Shown here: positions 52,901 to 62,810 of the stretch, piece after piece | Numbering within the stretch: position 1 is the stretch's first letter | Layout of the letters: every line of letters begins with the position of its first letter | NCBI GenBank assembly: GCA_018401705.1 | Contig: JAGYKL010000017.1 | Coordinates: 1-64,000 of the forward strand | Direction of reading: 5' to 3' | DNA length: 64,000 bases | Origin: Bacteroidia bacterium | GTDB taxonomy: Bacteria > Bacteroidota > Bacteroidia > M30B66 | Program-made: the position numbers and the translations under genes | Notes under the pieces: generated by a model | Seen by the model: only the letters and a program-made list of their open reading frames with translations | Databases searched by the model: none | What the model was told of the DNA's origin: nothing

Positions 52901-55166
52901 CTGTGCTTTTAGCACAACTTCAATAACTTATTCAGGAAATGCATCACCAGGTGCTTTCTTTAGCTGGGATTTTGATAATGGTATAATCGTAAGTGGCTCA
53001 GGGCCTGGACCAATTCAAGTTTATTGGGAGTCTCCGGGACCCAAAAGCATAAGATTAGTTGTAGAAGAAAATGGTTGTAGCTCATATGAAGAAGTAAACA
53101 TTGTAAATGTTAATCCGATTCCTACAAACAGCTTTAGTGCAACATCTCCGGTTTGTATTGGAGAAGCATCAATAGTAAATTATACTGGAAATGCTCTCAG
53201 CAATGCAAACTTTGTTTGGGATTTTGGCGAAGGAACAGTTCTTTCTGGAGCAGGCGATGGTCCTTTTGAAGTTGTTTGGGATAGTCCCGGTCAAAAAGAA
53301 ATAACACTCAATCTGAGTCAGTTTGGCTGTCCGGGTCCTGAAGCTGTGCAAACAGTTCAGGTGAATCCAATTCCAACATCTCCTTTTATTGCTGATGAAA
53401 GGGTTTGTGTTGGAGCTTCGGCTACAATAACTTACACAGGAACAGCAGGTCCTTTAGCTAATTATAATTGGAATTTTAATGGAGGAGTGATTGTATCTGG
53501 TTCAGGGCAGGGGCCTTTTCAGGTGTATTGGAATACTCCCGGAATTAAAACAATCACTATGAGTGTGGTTGAAAATGGCTGCCCTTCAACTCCATCAACC
53601 GCTCAGGTTGAAGTAATTCCTTATCCTACTTCTGACTTTACTGCAGTTCCCTTGGCATGCCAAGGATACTCAACCACTGTTACTTATACAGGAACATCTT
53701 TGCCAGAAGCAATATTTGATTGGAGCTTTGCCGGTGGAGAAATTGTTTCAGGTTCAGGTGCTGGTCCATATCAGATTTCTTGGGAAACAATTGGAGATAA
53801 GACACTTACACTTACTGTAAATCAATATGGCTGTGAGTCAGATCCTTCTGAAGTCGTTCTTAACGTTGCACCTACACCTGAAGCTTTAGCTGGTGATGAT
53901 CAATTGGTTTGCCCGGGCGATGAAGTTCAATTGGGCTCACCTACGGTGGATATTTATGAATATTCTTGGACTCCGGCAACAAATCTGGATAACCCAACTA
54001 TTGGAAATCCTATCGCTGTTCTTGAGAATTTCAGCAATGAAATTGAGGTTACTACTTTTATAGTTGCTACAACACTTGGTAATTGCACGGCTTACGATAC
54101 CGTTGACGTTAGTGTTCAACCATTGCCGCAGGCATGGTTTGATTCACCTGTAGGACAATGTTTACAAGGCAATAGTTTTGACTTTAATCTAGGTGGCAAT
54201 TTTAGTGAGAATGCTCAATTTGACTGGAACTTTGGTCAATTCGCTAATCCTACTGCAAGTAATATTCAATCGCCTCTGGATGTAGCTTTTGGAACTGTTG
54301 GAACACATATCATTACACTTCAGCTTCAGGATTGGGGATGTGCAAGTCCGGTTTATACCGATTCGGTAGTAATTTATCCTATGCCATTAGCTCGTTTCGA
54401 GGCTGATGATGTTGAGGGTTGCCCTCCATTGAATGTAACGTTTACCAATCTTTCTTCCGAATTTGGTAATCCCCAGTATAACTGGGACATGGGAGATGGT
54501 TTCCAAATGGAAGGATTTATTCCGGTGCATGCATACAATGAATCAGGGAATTATTCGGTAACTATAACTGTAACTACTGAACAGGGTTGTTCAAGTGAGT
54601 ACACAGCTCACTCTGCAGTAACAGTTTATCCAAAGCCGGATGCAGGCTTTAAGGTAAATCCGCAGGTGTTAACAACTGCGCATCCTTTGGCAAACATCAT
54701 TGACCAATCTTCTGGTGCAATTTCATGGGTTTATACCCTAGGCGATGGAACAAATAGTTACGAGAGAAACTTTACTCATAATTACTTTGAACCAGGTGAG
54801 TATGCTCTTTCACAAAGAGTTACAAACCAGTTTGGATGTCAGGATGTGGCAATTTATCAGCTCAAGGTTGAGCCTGTAATGACATTCTTTATCCCGAATG
54901 CTTTCACACCAAATGAAGACGGAACAAACGAGATTTACAAATGTGAAGGGCTCAACATTGAGGATTTCAGAATGGAGATCTACACACGCTGGGGTGAATT
55001 AGTTTTCGAATCAAACGACATCGACTATGGTTGGAACGGAAGAAAATTCAATGATCCAAATCGTCCGATGTCGCAGATGGATGTATATGCTGTAGTAGTG
55101 TATGTGCGTGATAACTCTGATTTACCAATGCGAAGGATTGATCACCGTGTTACTTTGGTGAGGTAA
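49995..55166 (+). CDS. giant choice-of-anchor-L / PKD-repeat protein with gliding-motility C-terminus
   Basis: A 1723-residue secreted protein starting at ATG 49995 with a signal peptide ([20 protein letters not shown]). Residues about 30-270 are a choice-of-anchor L domain ([37 protein letters not shown]), next a Calx-beta-like module ([31 protein letters not shown]), an Ig-like segment, ten PKD-like repeats, further PKD modules, and the gliding-motility-associated C-terminal domain ([20 protein letters not shown] to DHRVTLVR). That tail is a T9SS type B sorting signal. Likely a cell-surface or matrix adhesin. The neighbouring giant (55845) has the same start and end modules. No catalytic domain is seen. 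Confidence 0.92.
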   Translation: MNGKRKILSTCVVLLVSSWMSLHAQLVTTGSGTVSANALVNNIIGSGITFSNASYTGKPVAVGTFNGASSNIGLNSGVIITTGHINVAPGPNDNGGATYSNNGPSIPELQQLAQSNTLDGAILEFDFVPQSDFVSFRYVFASEEYNEYVCSEFNDAFAFFITGPGITGAENLALVPSTTTPVTINTINNGSVGALGSITNSPCILGNSAYFVGNTQNTVQYDGWTTVLTASRTVVPCQTYHIKLMIADGADDIFDSAVFLEENSFNAETFTVSVSTFYNDSTVYEGCTDATVTVSRPDADPTPLTISYTVGGTATPGVDYAALPGTVTIPANQSSVTFSIEGYADGITEGTETIIINANTACGVIPQVIFLEEKPPVSIYAPDVSICNGQGPVVVNATPSGGVQPYSYSWNTGETSSSISVNPASTTVYTVTITDFCGTTSQAQPIVDIANAPTASISAPPFVCSGVPVTVAYTGTASPAATYIWDFDSPSSVNSGSSQGPYQVSWDSSGVKIITLQVIANGCSSNVVSTQVLVNPTPTAEFVVDPVVCAGQTTTITYTGTGTDGGGYGWGFPGGVIITGGRRGPFEIRWDSVGVYGVTLTVTENGCESPGNEVFVNVQPTPTSDFTAETPVCVGEPSTISYNGTASSTATYNWNFAGGMIASGSGPGPYEIVWNTPGTKDVFLSVTEAGCSSNITTQQVIVNNIPTANFTVASPVCAGQPTTVTYTGSANNNAQYDWNFGSATVISGAGQGPYTISWPNPGTYPVSLSVTRNGCTSNPFIESVVVNAIPTAPFTVETPVCVGEGAAIAFSGVVQQGAVFNWDFTGGEILSGLGAGPFEVYWQTPGTKQVTLSVTSPQGCPSPPTTQPIVVNPTPTSIFNAETPICLNESSTVTYTGSGNPSAQYTWNFNGGNILSGSGQGPFEIQWGTPGIKTLTVQVEENGCISPPTTQQVNVLPLPTGFFTTVSPVCAFSTTSITYSGNASPGAFFSWDFDNGIIVSGSGPGPIQVYWESPGPKSIRLVVEENGCSSYEEVNIVNVNPIPTNSFSATSPVCIGEASIVNYTGNALSNANFVWDFGEGTVLSGAGDGPFEVVWDSPGQKEITLNLSQFGCPGPEAVQTVQVNPIPTSPFIADERVCVGASATITYTGTAGPLANYNWNFNGGVIVSGSGQGPFQVYWNTPGIKTITMSVVENGCPSTPSTAQVEVIPYPTSDFTAVPLACQGYSTTVTYTGTSLPEAIFDWSFAGGEIVSGSGAGPYQISWETIGDKTLTLTVNQYGCESDPSEVVLNVAPTPEALAGDDQLVCPGDEVQLGSPTVDIYEYSWTPATNLDNPTIGNPIAVLENFSNEIEVTTFIVATTLGNCTAYDTVDVSVQPLPQAWFDSPVGQCLQGNSFDFNLGGNFSENAQFDWNFGQFANPTASNIQSPLDVAFGTVGTHIITLQLQDWGCASPVYTDSVVIYPMPLARFEADDVEGCPPLNVTFTNLSSEFGNPQYNWDMGDGFQMEGFIPVHAYNESGNYSVTITVTTEQGCSSEYTAHSAVTVYPKPDAGFKVNPQVLTTAHPLANIIDQSSGAISWVYTLGDGTNSYERNFTHNYFEPGEYALSQRVTNQFGCQDVAIYQLKVEPVMTFFIPNAFTPNEDGTNEIYKCEGLNIEDFRMEIYTRWGELVFESNDIDYGWNGRKFNDPNRPMSQMDVYAVVVYVRDNSDLPMRRIDHRVTLVR
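51351..53870 (+). repeat. ten tandem 84-residue PKD-like repeats
   Basis: Within the giant protein, ten units of about 252 bp follow without gaps (2520 bp). Each begins with a PTxxF/I segment, has a Cys in a PVC-type motif (APVC, SPVC, ETPVC), the phrase YTGxA, a tryptophan-containing NWxF segment, GPGP or GQGP and ends with an NGC-type Cys. The cysteine pair in each unit could form one disulfide per repeat. Sequence divergence between units suggests old, not recent, duplication. Confidence 0.9.
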
Positions 55167-55773
55167 TTTCCTTTCTCACAAACACAAGCCAAGAATCATT
55201 GTCTGGCATAAGCCATTCAAGTAAAAAAGTTCTTCTCCCTTCGGGTAGAAGGATGCTTCCTTCAAAAGTGCCTGAGTGTATTGAATCGAAATTATAGATT
55301 CTCAGGTTGCTTTTAAATTCCAGCGACCTTCTGCCATATGCTTTGTAGAGTGATTCTTTGGCTCCCCAAAAAATTTGCAATGCCGACTGTTGATCTTTTG
55401 ACCTGGCAAGAAGTTCTATCTCTTCTGAATGCAGAATTCGTGGAGCAATTTTCTGTAATTGAAGTCGCTTGTGTTCTATATCAAGTCCTTGAAGATGTAG
55501 TGAAGAAAAAGAGAGGAATAACCACTTATTTGTGTGACTTATTGAAACATATCCCTCTTTTCCTTGAGGCCAGGGTTTCCCAAATTCATCATATTTAATG
55601 CTAAAGCCAAAGTCATTAAGGGTTTTGAAATATTTTCCACTAAGTTCTCTCGACAAACTTTCTCCTTTACTTAAAGGCTTATGGTCAGTGAGTTGAATTC
55701 CCACAAGGCTGCATTCATCGCGTTGAATGCGTAAGATGTTTGGGATTCGATCTTTAGTAGATATAATAGTCAC
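55150..55773 (-). CDS. 4'-phosphopantetheinyl transferase family protein
   Basis: A 207-residue Sfp/AcpS-superfamily enzyme that moves phosphopantetheine from CoA to a carrier-protein serine. The signatures are [11 protein letters not shown] (metal-binding Asp/Glu, about residue 117), [15 protein letters not shown] (about residue 160) and YVSISHT in the middle. The start is a GTG. It sits between two giant surface-protein genes and overlaps the 3' end of the first by 17 bp on the opposite strand. No polyketide or peptide synthase is nearby, so it probably serves a fatty-acid carrier elsewhere. Confidence 0.88.
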   Translation of the reverse strand: MTIISTKDRIPNILRIQRDECSLVGIQLTDHKPLSKGESLSRELSGKYFKTLNDFGFSIKYDEFGKPWPQGKEGYVSISHTNKWLFLSFSSLHLQGLDIEHKRLQLQKIAPRILHSEEIELLARSKDQQSALQIFWGAKESLYKAYGRRSLEFKSNLRIYNFDSIHSGTFEGSILLPEGRRTFLLEWLMPDNDSWLVFVRKEITSPK

Positions 55774-55844
55774 TGTATCTTAGTAAAAGTTTAGGGAAAC
55801 AGTATTTTTTTGATTATTTTTACGCGTTAAATAAAGCTTTGCCC

Positions 55845-58800
55845 ATGGCAACAAATCTACGTAACTATTCAGTTCTCATTTTAATTCTCCTTTTTTCTGT
55901 TTTTAAATCAGAGAAAGCAGCAGCACAGTTTGACGTTGACACGAGTCTGACAAACAATGAATATATCAATAATCTTGTTGGTTTAGGTGTTTCATTTGGC
56001 AATGTTCAGTTTCAGGGCGACGGACAAGCTATTGGCTATTTTACAGGAGCAAGTAATAACCTTGGTTTTTCGAGTGGAATTATACTTTCAACAGGCCCTG
56101 CTTCTGCGGCAGACGCAGCAGATCCCGGCTTTGGATTTTTGGAAAATGGACTAACGAACATTCCTGAATTAGCTGGATTTGTTCAAAACTGCTTCACTCC
56201 TGGAGCAACCAACGATGGTTTGATTCTTCAATTTGACTTTGTTCCTCAATCATCGCCAGTTAGTTTTCGGTACATTTTTGCCTCTGATGAATACCCCACA
56301 TATGTTTGTTCTCAGTATAATGATGCATTTGCATTCTTAATTAGTGGTCCGGGAATTATTGGAGAACAGAATCTTGCAGTTGTGCCAGGAACAGGCGATC
56401 CTATAACGATAAATACCATTAATTCAGGTGCTGTTGGGGGAGCAGGCGACCCTGGTAACGACCCTTGCATTCTTACAAACTCACAATATTTCAATCCGAA
56501 TGGCCCTGCCGATTTGAGTTATGGTGGATATACCAATGTAATGACTGCAGTTGCAGATGTTACTGCTTGTGAAACTTATACTTTAAGATTAATTATAGCC
56601 GATGGATGCGATTCTTCTCTTGATTCAGCGGTTTTTTTAGAAGCTAACTCATTTGGAGCAGCTCCAATATCAATCGCCCAAACAACACTTAATGGAGATT
56701 CTCTTACTTATGAAGGTTGCGCTCCTGCTACGTTGATTTTCTCGCGTTCCGAGCCTGACCCATTTGATTATGTTTTCCCATTCACACTTGCAGGTACAGC
56801 AATTAACGGTGTGGATTACCAACAGGTGCCTCCGTCTGTTACTATTCCTGCGGGACAAACCTCGGTTACACTAGATATCATAGGTTTAACAGATGGAGTA
56901 GTTGAAGGTACCGAAACTATTGAGTTAAATTATGAAACTGTTTGCGGAACGATTTCTACGTTAATTTATATCACTGAGCCGCCTGCATTAGTTGTTACTC
57001 CAGATCCGGCTCCATCTCTTTGTGGTGGTCAGGGTCCTGTTACAGTTTCAGGTATTGCCAGTGGAGGTGTACCAGGATACACATATTCTTGGTCAGATAA
57101 TTTAGGAACTGCTACATCAGCAGATGTGAATCCATTTGCTACAACAACTTACGTTTTAACTGCAACAGATTTTTGTGGTGTTGAAGCCTCTGCAAATATC
57201 ACTGTGCCGGTAGGCACTACACCCGAGGTTCCTGTGATTGATCTTCCTCTTGATCCTATTTGTGAGCAAGAAACGATTAATATTAGTGCTTCCACCACGA
57301 CTCCAGGAGCAGATTTGTATTGGACTGGTCCGGATAATTTTACTGCTGATGCTGTAAATGCAATCCAAATTCCCAATGCAACTGTTCTCAACGATGGTGT
57401 TTATTCGGTGTATTCATCATTAACAGGATGTAATAGCGCTCCTGCATCTGTAACAATGACAGTTAAACCAAGACCTTCAAATCCGGTAATTAATACTAAT
57501 TCACCTGTTTGTGAAGGCACTCCAATTAATCTAACAGCTGCCGTTTTACCTGCTAATTCAATAATTAGTTGGACAGGTCCAAATAGTTTTGCAGCTAATG
57601 GTGCAGCAGTTACAATTGCTTCCGCTACTATGGCAGATGGAGGAATCTATGCAGCAACAGCTACTTTAAATGGCTGTGATGCAAATGCAGCTGGAAGTGC
57701 CTTAGTTGTTGTAAATGACACTCCTGATGCACCAGCAGTAACTGCTAATACTCCAGTTTGTGCAGGCTTTGATTTGAATCTCTCAACCACAGTTACAGCA
57801 GATAGCTACAATTGGACAGGGCCTCAGTCATGGACAGCTACCCAACAAAATTCAACGCGTCCAGCAATGACTGCTTTAAATGCTGGTCAGTATTCTCTGG
57901 ATATCACAATTAATGGATGTACAAGTCCTGCATCTCCAATTAATGTTCAGGTAATTGATGCATCATTCTTACCTCCAATAGTTTCAAACTCCCCTGTTTG
58001 TGAAGAAAGTCCATTGACTTTTTCAACACCTACAGTTAACGGTGCACAGTATTTTTGGAGTGGTCCTAATTCATTCACAAGTAATGATGCTGATAACGAG
58101 ATAGGTATCACAGCCGAGCTAAATGAAGGTGATTATTCTGTTTATTTAGTCATTGGTGCATGCACCACAGCAACAAATACTTCAACACTTTTAATTAATC
58201 CAATTCCAGTTGCTGATGCTGGATTAGACATACAGATTTGTTCACTTGAAGATGGTCAAATCGGAGCAGATCCTGTTCCAGGATATTCTTATTCTTGGTT
58301 CCCTGCAGATAGTTTGAATTCTGCATCTATTTCTAATCCAACAGTAAACATTGGAAATATTGGTGGTCCGACTGATAATCTCATTTATACACTAACTGTA
58401 ACTGCAGGAGGTTGTTCTAATACTGATGATGTTCTCGTTGAAGTTAGACCGCAGCCAATTGCTTCATTCACGACTCCAGACCCACAATGTTTCGAAGGAC
58501 ATTCATTCGATTTCTATGGTGAAGGTAATTGGGAATCAGCAGATCCAAGATTTGTGTGGGATTTTGGTCCTTGGGCAACGCCCGATTCTTCTTTATTAAG
58601 AAGTCCAGAAGGTGTAACATTTTCCGCTACAGGTTTACACCTAGTGCGCTTTACAATCATTGATCAAGGTTGCGCTAGTAACACTTTTATTGCTCCGGTA
58701 AATGTTAAGAAAATGCCTGTTTCAAATTTCACAGCTAACACAATTACTGCTTGTGAACCTTCTTTGATTTTATTTGAGAACCTCTCAGATAATGAAGGAA

Positions 58801-59492
58801 GTCAAATGGAATATCAATGGAATTTTGGAAATGGCATCAGTTCCAATGCTGCTAATCCAACTGTTCTGTTTTCAAATCATGGTAAATATGATGTGGAGCT
58901 AGTAGTTGAAGGAATTAACGGTTGTGTTACTGATTATGTTATTCCAAACATGATTACTATTAATCCAACCCCGCAAGCAAGATTCGAAGCTAATCCGTTA
59001 CTTACAACTATTGTTGAGCCTGAGATTACGTTTAACGACTTATCTGTGCTTGCCGACGAATGCATGTATGACATGGGTAATGGAGATACTGTTTTCACGT
59101 TCAACCATGTTTATACTTATCCTGATACCGGATCTTATATAGTTTCTCAAATATTAACGAATGCCCAAGGATGTCGTGATACAGCTTATGCTGATATTCG
59201 AATTGATTTAGGCTTTAAAGTTTATATTCCTGCTGCATTTACTCCAAATGATGACGGATTGAATGACTTATTTATGGTTTACGGTGAAGAGTTTACCGAT
59301 TATTCGATTCAAATCTTTAATCGTTGGGGACAAATGCTATATCAATCGTTTGATTCAGACAATGGATGGGACGGAAAAACTAGGCTTTCAGACGAACCTG
59401 TTCAAGGTGGAGTATATGTTTACTCAATCAAACTGAAGGATAAATACGGTTTACCTTACACCTACAGAGGAGAGGTAACAGTTTTGCGTTAA
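55845..59492 (+). CDS. giant choice-of-anchor-L / Ig-like repeat protein with gliding-motility C-terminus
   Basis: A 1215-residue secreted protein starting at ATG 55845 (a TTG six bases upstream is less likely). The signal peptide is NYSVLILILLFSVFKSEKAAA. Residues about 30-270 form a choice-of-anchor L domain (NNLVGLGVSFGNVQF, ASDEYPTYVCSQYNDAFAFL), then a Calx-beta-like module (AGTAINGVDYQQVPP), then four Ig-like repeats of about 80 residues each with the pattern NSPVCEGTPINLT and a WTGPNSF-type aromatic core (57218-58200), further PKD-like modules (YQWNFGNGISSN), and a gliding-motility C-terminal domain (YIPAAFTPNDDGLNDLFMVY to EVTVLR). It is a paralog of the preceding giant with different central repeats. 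Confidence 0.92.
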   Translation: MATNLRNYSVLILILLFSVFKSEKAAAQFDVDTSLTNNEYINNLVGLGVSFGNVQFQGDGQAIGYFTGASNNLGFSSGIILSTGPASAADAADPGFGFLENGLTNIPELAGFVQNCFTPGATNDGLILQFDFVPQSSPVSFRYIFASDEYPTYVCSQYNDAFAFLISGPGIIGEQNLAVVPGTGDPITINTINSGAVGGAGDPGNDPCILTNSQYFNPNGPADLSYGGYTNVMTAVADVTACETYTLRLIIADGCDSSLDSAVFLEANSFGAAPISIAQTTLNGDSLTYEGCAPATLIFSRSEPDPFDYVFPFTLAGTAINGVDYQQVPPSVTIPAGQTSVTLDIIGLTDGVVEGTETIELNYETVCGTISTLIYITEPPALVVTPDPAPSLCGGQGPVTVSGIASGGVPGYTYSWSDNLGTATSADVNPFATTTYVLTATDFCGVEASANITVPVGTTPEVPVIDLPLDPICEQETINISASTTTPGADLYWTGPDNFTADAVNAIQIPNATVLNDGVYSVYSSLTGCNSAPASVTMTVKPRPSNPVINTNSPVCEGTPINLTAAVLPANSIISWTGPNSFAANGAAVTIASATMADGGIYAATATLNGCDANAAGSALVVVNDTPDAPAVTANTPVCAGFDLNLSTTVTADSYNWTGPQSWTATQQNSTRPAMTALNAGQYSLDITINGCTSPASPINVQVIDASFLPPIVSNSPVCEESPLTFSTPTVNGAQYFWSGPNSFTSNDADNEIGITAELNEGDYSVYLVIGACTTATNTSTLLINPIPVADAGLDIQICSLEDGQIGADPVPGYSYSWFPADSLNSASISNPTVNIGNIGGPTDNLIYTLTVTAGGCSNTDDVLVEVRPQPIASFTTPDPQCFEGHSFDFYGEGNWESADPRFVWDFGPWATPDSSLLRSPEGVTFSATGLHLVRFTIIDQGCASNTFIAPVNVKKMPVSNFTANTITACEPSLILFENLSDNEGSQMEYQWNFGNGISSNAANPTVLFSNHGKYDVELVVEGINGCVTDYVIPNMITINPTPQARFEANPLLTTIVEPEITFNDLSVLADECMYDMGNGDTVFTFNHVYTYPDTGSYIVSQILTNAQGCRDTAYADIRIDLGFKVYIPAAFTPNDDGLNDLFMVYGEEFTDYSIQIFNRWGQMLYQSFDSDNGWDGKTRLSDEPVQGGVYVYSIKLKDKYGLPYTYRGEVTVLR

Positions 59493-59517
59493 TCGCTAGG
59501 TAAGTTTCTCTTGGGAA

Positions 59518-60339
59518 TTAATCTTTTGAATCTTCTTCCTTGCCTTCTTGAATGTTTTCAGGCTCAGATGAGATAGATGTGCTTCTGGTTTCTATTCCTT
59601 CCCTAAGAAGCGAATCTTTCAGTGATTGAATTGAATGGCCTTCTTCTAAGAAAAAGTGGCCTGAAACTATTCCGTCAACATTTGTGACTTTAAAAGCCTC
59701 AATAAAATCTTCTTCCTTTCTGGCACCGATAGAAACGAGCAGCGGAACTCTTGTATTGTTTCTTATTTGCTTAAGTATCTGTTCTACAGCTTCTTTATCT
59801 CCCTCTGAACGAGCAATAGTGGATACAAGAATTTCGCCAGCTCCTCTAAGCTGAATCATCTCAATCCAGTTTAATAAATCTATCTCAGTACGCGATTTTC
59901 CTCCATTGAGATATACTTTCCAAGCCCCAAAGGTTTGGCGTGTGTCAACTGCAACAAGCAAAGAATTGCTTCCATATTTACTCGTGATTTTGTTAATCAA
60001 AGCAGGATTTCTAACTGCAGCAGAGTTAACATATATCTTCTGAATTCCTAATTTGAGCATATCTTCAACATCAGTCACAGAATGAATTCCACCTCCAAAA
60101 GTGATAGGGATTTTAAGTGTATTTACTGCATCTTTTAAAAAACGACTTAGGTTTCTTCTTTTTTCTGAGATGGTAGTAACATCCATTATAATCAGTTCTT
60201 CCGCTCCCTGAGCTTGAAAAGCCTTGGCTTTTTCCATCGCTTCATTGTAGTCAAGAACATGTTGCCTCGTTTCTGTTTGGGCAAATTGACCATCAGATGT
60301 ATAGATGCTTGGTATGATACGTTTTACTTGTGATTCCAT
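59518..60339 (-). CDS. HisF-like TIM-barrel protein lacking one catalytic Asp
   Basis: A 273-residue TIM-barrel protein related to the cyclase HisF. HisF-like text: RIIPSIYTSDGQ, AKAFQAQGAEELIIMDVTT, TFGGGIHSVTDVEDMLKLG, LLVAVDTRQTFGAWKVYLNGG, GAGEILVSTIARSEGD, PLLVSIGARKEEDF. Canonical HisF needs two aspartates: Asp11 in the CLDVKDG segment and Asp130 near the AIDA strand. The second is kept (VAVDT) but the first position reads Tyr (SIYTSDG). No HisH or other histidine gene is adjacent, and the C-terminal tail is acidic (EEDSKD). It may act in another pathway, as WbuZ/HisF2-type homologs do, or be a degenerate paralog. A -7-like TAAATTTG lies 8 nt before the ATG. Confidence 0.8.
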   Translation of the reverse strand: MESQVKRIIPSIYTSDGQFAQTETRQHVLDYNEAMEKAKAFQAQGAEELIIMDVTTISEKRRNLSRFLKDAVNTLKIPITFGGGIHSVTDVEDMLKLGIQKIYVNSAAVRNPALINKITSKYGSNSLLVAVDTRQTFGAWKVYLNGGKSRTEIDLLNWIEMIQLRGAGEILVSTIARSEGDKEAVEQILKQIRNNTRVPLLVSIGARKEEDFIEAFKVTNVDGIVSGHFFLEEGHSIQSLKDSLLREGIETRSTSISSEPENIQEGKEEDSKD

Positions 60340-60394
60340 CTTAAGGGCAAATTTAATCTATTTCAGTTCGCAACGTTATTGATAAAAGAGCTTG

Positions 60395-60424
60395 TTGTTT
60401 TAGAATGAAGAAACCGTACATTCG
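60395..60424 (+). promoter_or_regulatory. candidate promoter of the POT transporter gene
   Basis: TTG at 60395-60397 is followed after 19 nt by TACATTCG (60417-60424), one mismatch from TAnnTTTG, with the spacing expected for the Bacteroidota housekeeping sigma factor. The transcript would start about 36 nt before the ATG at 60466. Confidence 0.45.
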
Positions 60425-60465
60425 CATTTGTCATTTTTTTAAAACTATCCAATTAACACTAAAAT

Positions 60466-62187
60466 ATGAGCGAAACAGCTACAACCGGACACCCAAAAGG
60501 ACTCTATCTGTTGTTCGTAACAGAAATGTGGGAGCGCTTTTCATACTATGGAATGCGAGCCCTATTTGTGCTTTTTATGACAAAAGCACTTCTATTTGAC
60601 AAAGAATTAGGATCTCAGATTTACGGAAGTTATACAGGCTTAGTTTATCTAACACCTCTAATTGGGGGGTACATGGCCGACAGATATTGGGGAAATAGAA
60701 AATCAATTATTATTGGAGGTATATTAATGGCTATTGGTCAGCTGTTTATGTTTTTTGCAGGTACATTTTTTCAGGACGTAGATTTGGCGAGCTTACTGAT
60801 GTATTTTGGATTAGCGTTCTTAATCTTTGGGAATGGTTTTTTCAAACCTAATATCTCTACAATGGTAGGTCAATTGTATCCTGAAAATGATTCCAGAGTC
60901 GATTCCGCTTTCACAATCTTTTACATGGGAATAAATCTAGGCGCTTTTATTGCTCCTTTGGTTTGTGGCTATCTTGGCGATACTAAAAACGCAGCCGATT
61001 TTAGATGGGGCTTTCTAGCTGCATGTGTGGGAATGTGCATTAGTCTTGTGCTTTTCATAACTCTTAAGAATAAATATGTTGTTACTCCAGATGGAGTACA
61101 AATTGGTGTAAAACCAAATCAAGCCAGAACCGTAACCACCGGAGAGCCTGAAGTGAAGGTTTCAAAATCTGTTATGGCTGTTTGGGTTGGTATTTTTCTG
61201 GTATTATTCGCATTGCTGTTCTTTGTTCTTGAAGTAGATATTATCGGTTGTTTTATTTTTTCACTCACAATATCAGCTCCGGGGTTCATTATTTCTGATC
61301 CTTCACTCACTCCCATTGAACGTTCCAGAATCTGGGTTATTTACATCATTGCATTCTTTGTGATATTTTTCTGGGCAGCTTTCGAACAAGCGGGTGCTTC
61401 TCTTACTTATTTTGCTGAAGAACAAACTAACAGAAATGTCCTTGGATATACTGTTCCTGCCTCTTATTTTCAAAGTATTAACGCACTGGCAATCGTAATC
61501 TTTGCCCCAATCTTTGTTTGGCTTTGGGGCTTTTTGGGCAAGAAGAAAATGGAGCCGGCTTCTCCATTTAAACAAGCACTTGGTTTATTTCTACTTGCAG
61601 TAGGATATTTGGTTATCGCTTTTGGTGTGCAAGGTCTTCAGCCAGGAGTGAAAGTAAGCATGATTTGGTTAGTGAGTTTATATACAATTCACACCTTAGG
61701 TGAACTTTGTCTTTCGCCAATTGGACTTTCAATGGTGAATAAACTTGCTCCTGCAAAATTTGCATCCCTGCTTATGGGTGTTTGGTTTCTTTCCACTTCT
61801 GCGGCAAATAAATTTGCCGGAACTCTTAGTGGTTTATATCCGGAGCCTGTTGTTGCAGTTTCTACCATTCAGGAAATTGAAAGTAATAATAGCATAACAC
61901 TTCTTCCAGAAGCATTTAAGATTGACGATGCTCAAGTAGTCGATAATCAGAAAGTGATTCCTATGGAAAAGGTGATGATTACAGCTATTAAAGATGAAGC
62001 TGTTAAAGAAGATGTTAAGAAAATAGTTGAAAGTAGCTTGGTTAAGAACCCTAAATTCTTTGTAGGCTTTGAAATTCTTACACTCTATGATTTCTTTATG
62101 CTGTTTGTGTTTATGGCTGGTGCAGCTTCTGTGGTATTATTCTTCTTGAGCAAGAAGATGCTATCAATGATGGGCGGAATTAGATAA
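60466..62187 (+). CDS. proton-coupled peptide transporter (POT/PTR family MFS)
   Basis: A 573-residue inner-membrane protein with 12-14 helices that imports di- and tripeptides with protons. The signature EMWERFSYYGMRALF (about residue 20) contains the ExxERFxYYG motif; FGNGFFKPNISTMVGQLY and the FYMGINLGAFIAPL helix are the PTR family patterns. Near the C-terminus an extra polar segment of about 70 residues (SNNSITLLPEAF to SSLVKNPKFF) extends a loop before the last helices. It fits the peptide-using lifestyle implied by the S46 dipeptidyl-peptidase at 4-6 kb. It ends before a strong terminator and has its own promoter. Confidence 0.93.
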   Translation: MSETATTGHPKGLYLLFVTEMWERFSYYGMRALFVLFMTKALLFDKELGSQIYGSYTGLVYLTPLIGGYMADRYWGNRKSIIIGGILMAIGQLFMFFAGTFFQDVDLASLLMYFGLAFLIFGNGFFKPNISTMVGQLYPENDSRVDSAFTIFYMGINLGAFIAPLVCGYLGDTKNAADFRWGFLAACVGMCISLVLFITLKNKYVVTPDGVQIGVKPNQARTVTTGEPEVKVSKSVMAVWVGIFLVLFALLFFVLEVDIIGCFIFSLTISAPGFIISDPSLTPIERSRIWVIYIIAFFVIFFWAAFEQAGASLTYFAEEQTNRNVLGYTVPASYFQSINALAIVIFAPIFVWLWGFLGKKKMEPASPFKQALGLFLLAVGYLVIAFGVQGLQPGVKVSMIWLVSLYTIHTLGELCLSPIGLSMVNKLAPAKFASLLMGVWFLSTSAANKFAGTLSGLYPEPVVAVSTIQEIESNNSITLLPEAFKIDDAQVVDNQKVIPMEKVMITAIKDEAVKEDVKKIVESSLVKNPKFFVGFEILTLYDFFMLFVFMAGAASVVLFFLSKKMLSMMGGIR

Positions 62188-62206
62188 ATAAATATTTGCA
62201 ATATTC

Positions 62207-62241
62207 AAAAGGCAACAAATGATTATTTGTTGCCTTTTTTT
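62207..62241 (+). terminator. intrinsic terminator after the POT transporter gene
   Basis: A 14-bp perfect stem (AAAAGGCAACAAAT with ATTTGTTGCCTTTT, 62207-62238) with a 4-base loop and trailing T run follows the stop at 62187. Confidence 0.85.
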
Positions 62242-62259
62242 ATACCAAAGCTTAATATG

Positions 62260-62267
62260 TATCTTTG
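62260..62267 (+). promoter_or_regulatory. candidate -7 box of the thioredoxin gene (TATCTTTG)
   Basis: Full TAnnTTTG match with only 3 nt to the ATG at 62271. If used, the message would be leaderless. The same octamer occurs before the downstream kinase gene. Confidence 0.35.
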
Positions 62268-62270
62268 AAT

Positions 62271-62795
62271 ATGCGTTACTTATTATTACTGACTTTTTTA
62301 ATTACAGCGCTTTTTTCAAAAGCACAAACTGAGTCAATTAATTGGATTAGCTTCTCTGAAGCAATGGAACTTTCTAAGACCCAACCCAAGAAGGTATTTA
62401 TCGATATGTATACTAATTGGTGTGGCTGGTGCAAACGAATGGATCAAACAACTTTTGCTAACCCTGACGTGATTAAATACATGAACGAGCATTTTTATCC
62501 GGTGAAGTTCAACACTGAATTAGAGGGCCCGATTACTGTTAAAGATTCAACGTATAAAATCAATCCAGCTTACGGCAGAAATGGTACTCATGAGCTTGCT
62601 GTTAGACTCCTTAATGGGAAACTATCATACCCAACATTTGTCTTTCTGGATGAGAAGTTTAACATTCTTAGTCCAGTTCCTGGATACCAGAAAACAGATC
62701 AGATTGAACCTATTCTAAAGTATTTTGGAGATCAGAATTATCTTGAAAAGTCGTGGGTCGAATTCAGTGAAGCATTTAAAGGCAGCTGGCAGTAA
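62271..62795 (+). CDS. secreted thioredoxin-family protein
   Basis: A 174-residue periplasmic thiol-disulfide protein. Signal peptide MRYLLLLTFLITALFSKAQ; active site WCGWCK in VFIDMYTNWCGWCKRMDQTTF (about residue 57); the cis-Pro loop is SYPTFVFLDEK. It resembles the thioredoxin_7/DUF255-like group that reduces disulfides or assists cytochrome and secreted-protein maturation. Start chosen at ATG 62271; the TTG six bases earlier belongs to the promoter element. A terminator lies directly upstream, so it forms a new unit with the kinase that begins 29 bp after its stop. Confidence 0.85.
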   Translation: MRYLLLLTFLITALFSKAQTESINWISFSEAMELSKTQPKKVFIDMYTNWCGWCKRMDQTTFANPDVIKYMNEHFYPVKFNTELEGPITVKDSTYKINPAYGRNGTHELAVRLLNGKLSYPTFVFLDEKFNILSPVPGYQKTDQIEPILKYFGDQNYLEKSWVEFSEAFKGSWQ

Positions 62796-62810
62796 GTTAG
62801 GCAACAAAGA

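Noticed and set aside
51351-53870. Recent tandem amplification of the PKD-like units
   Set aside because: Units differ clearly in sequence along their length, so the array is not a fresh expansion.
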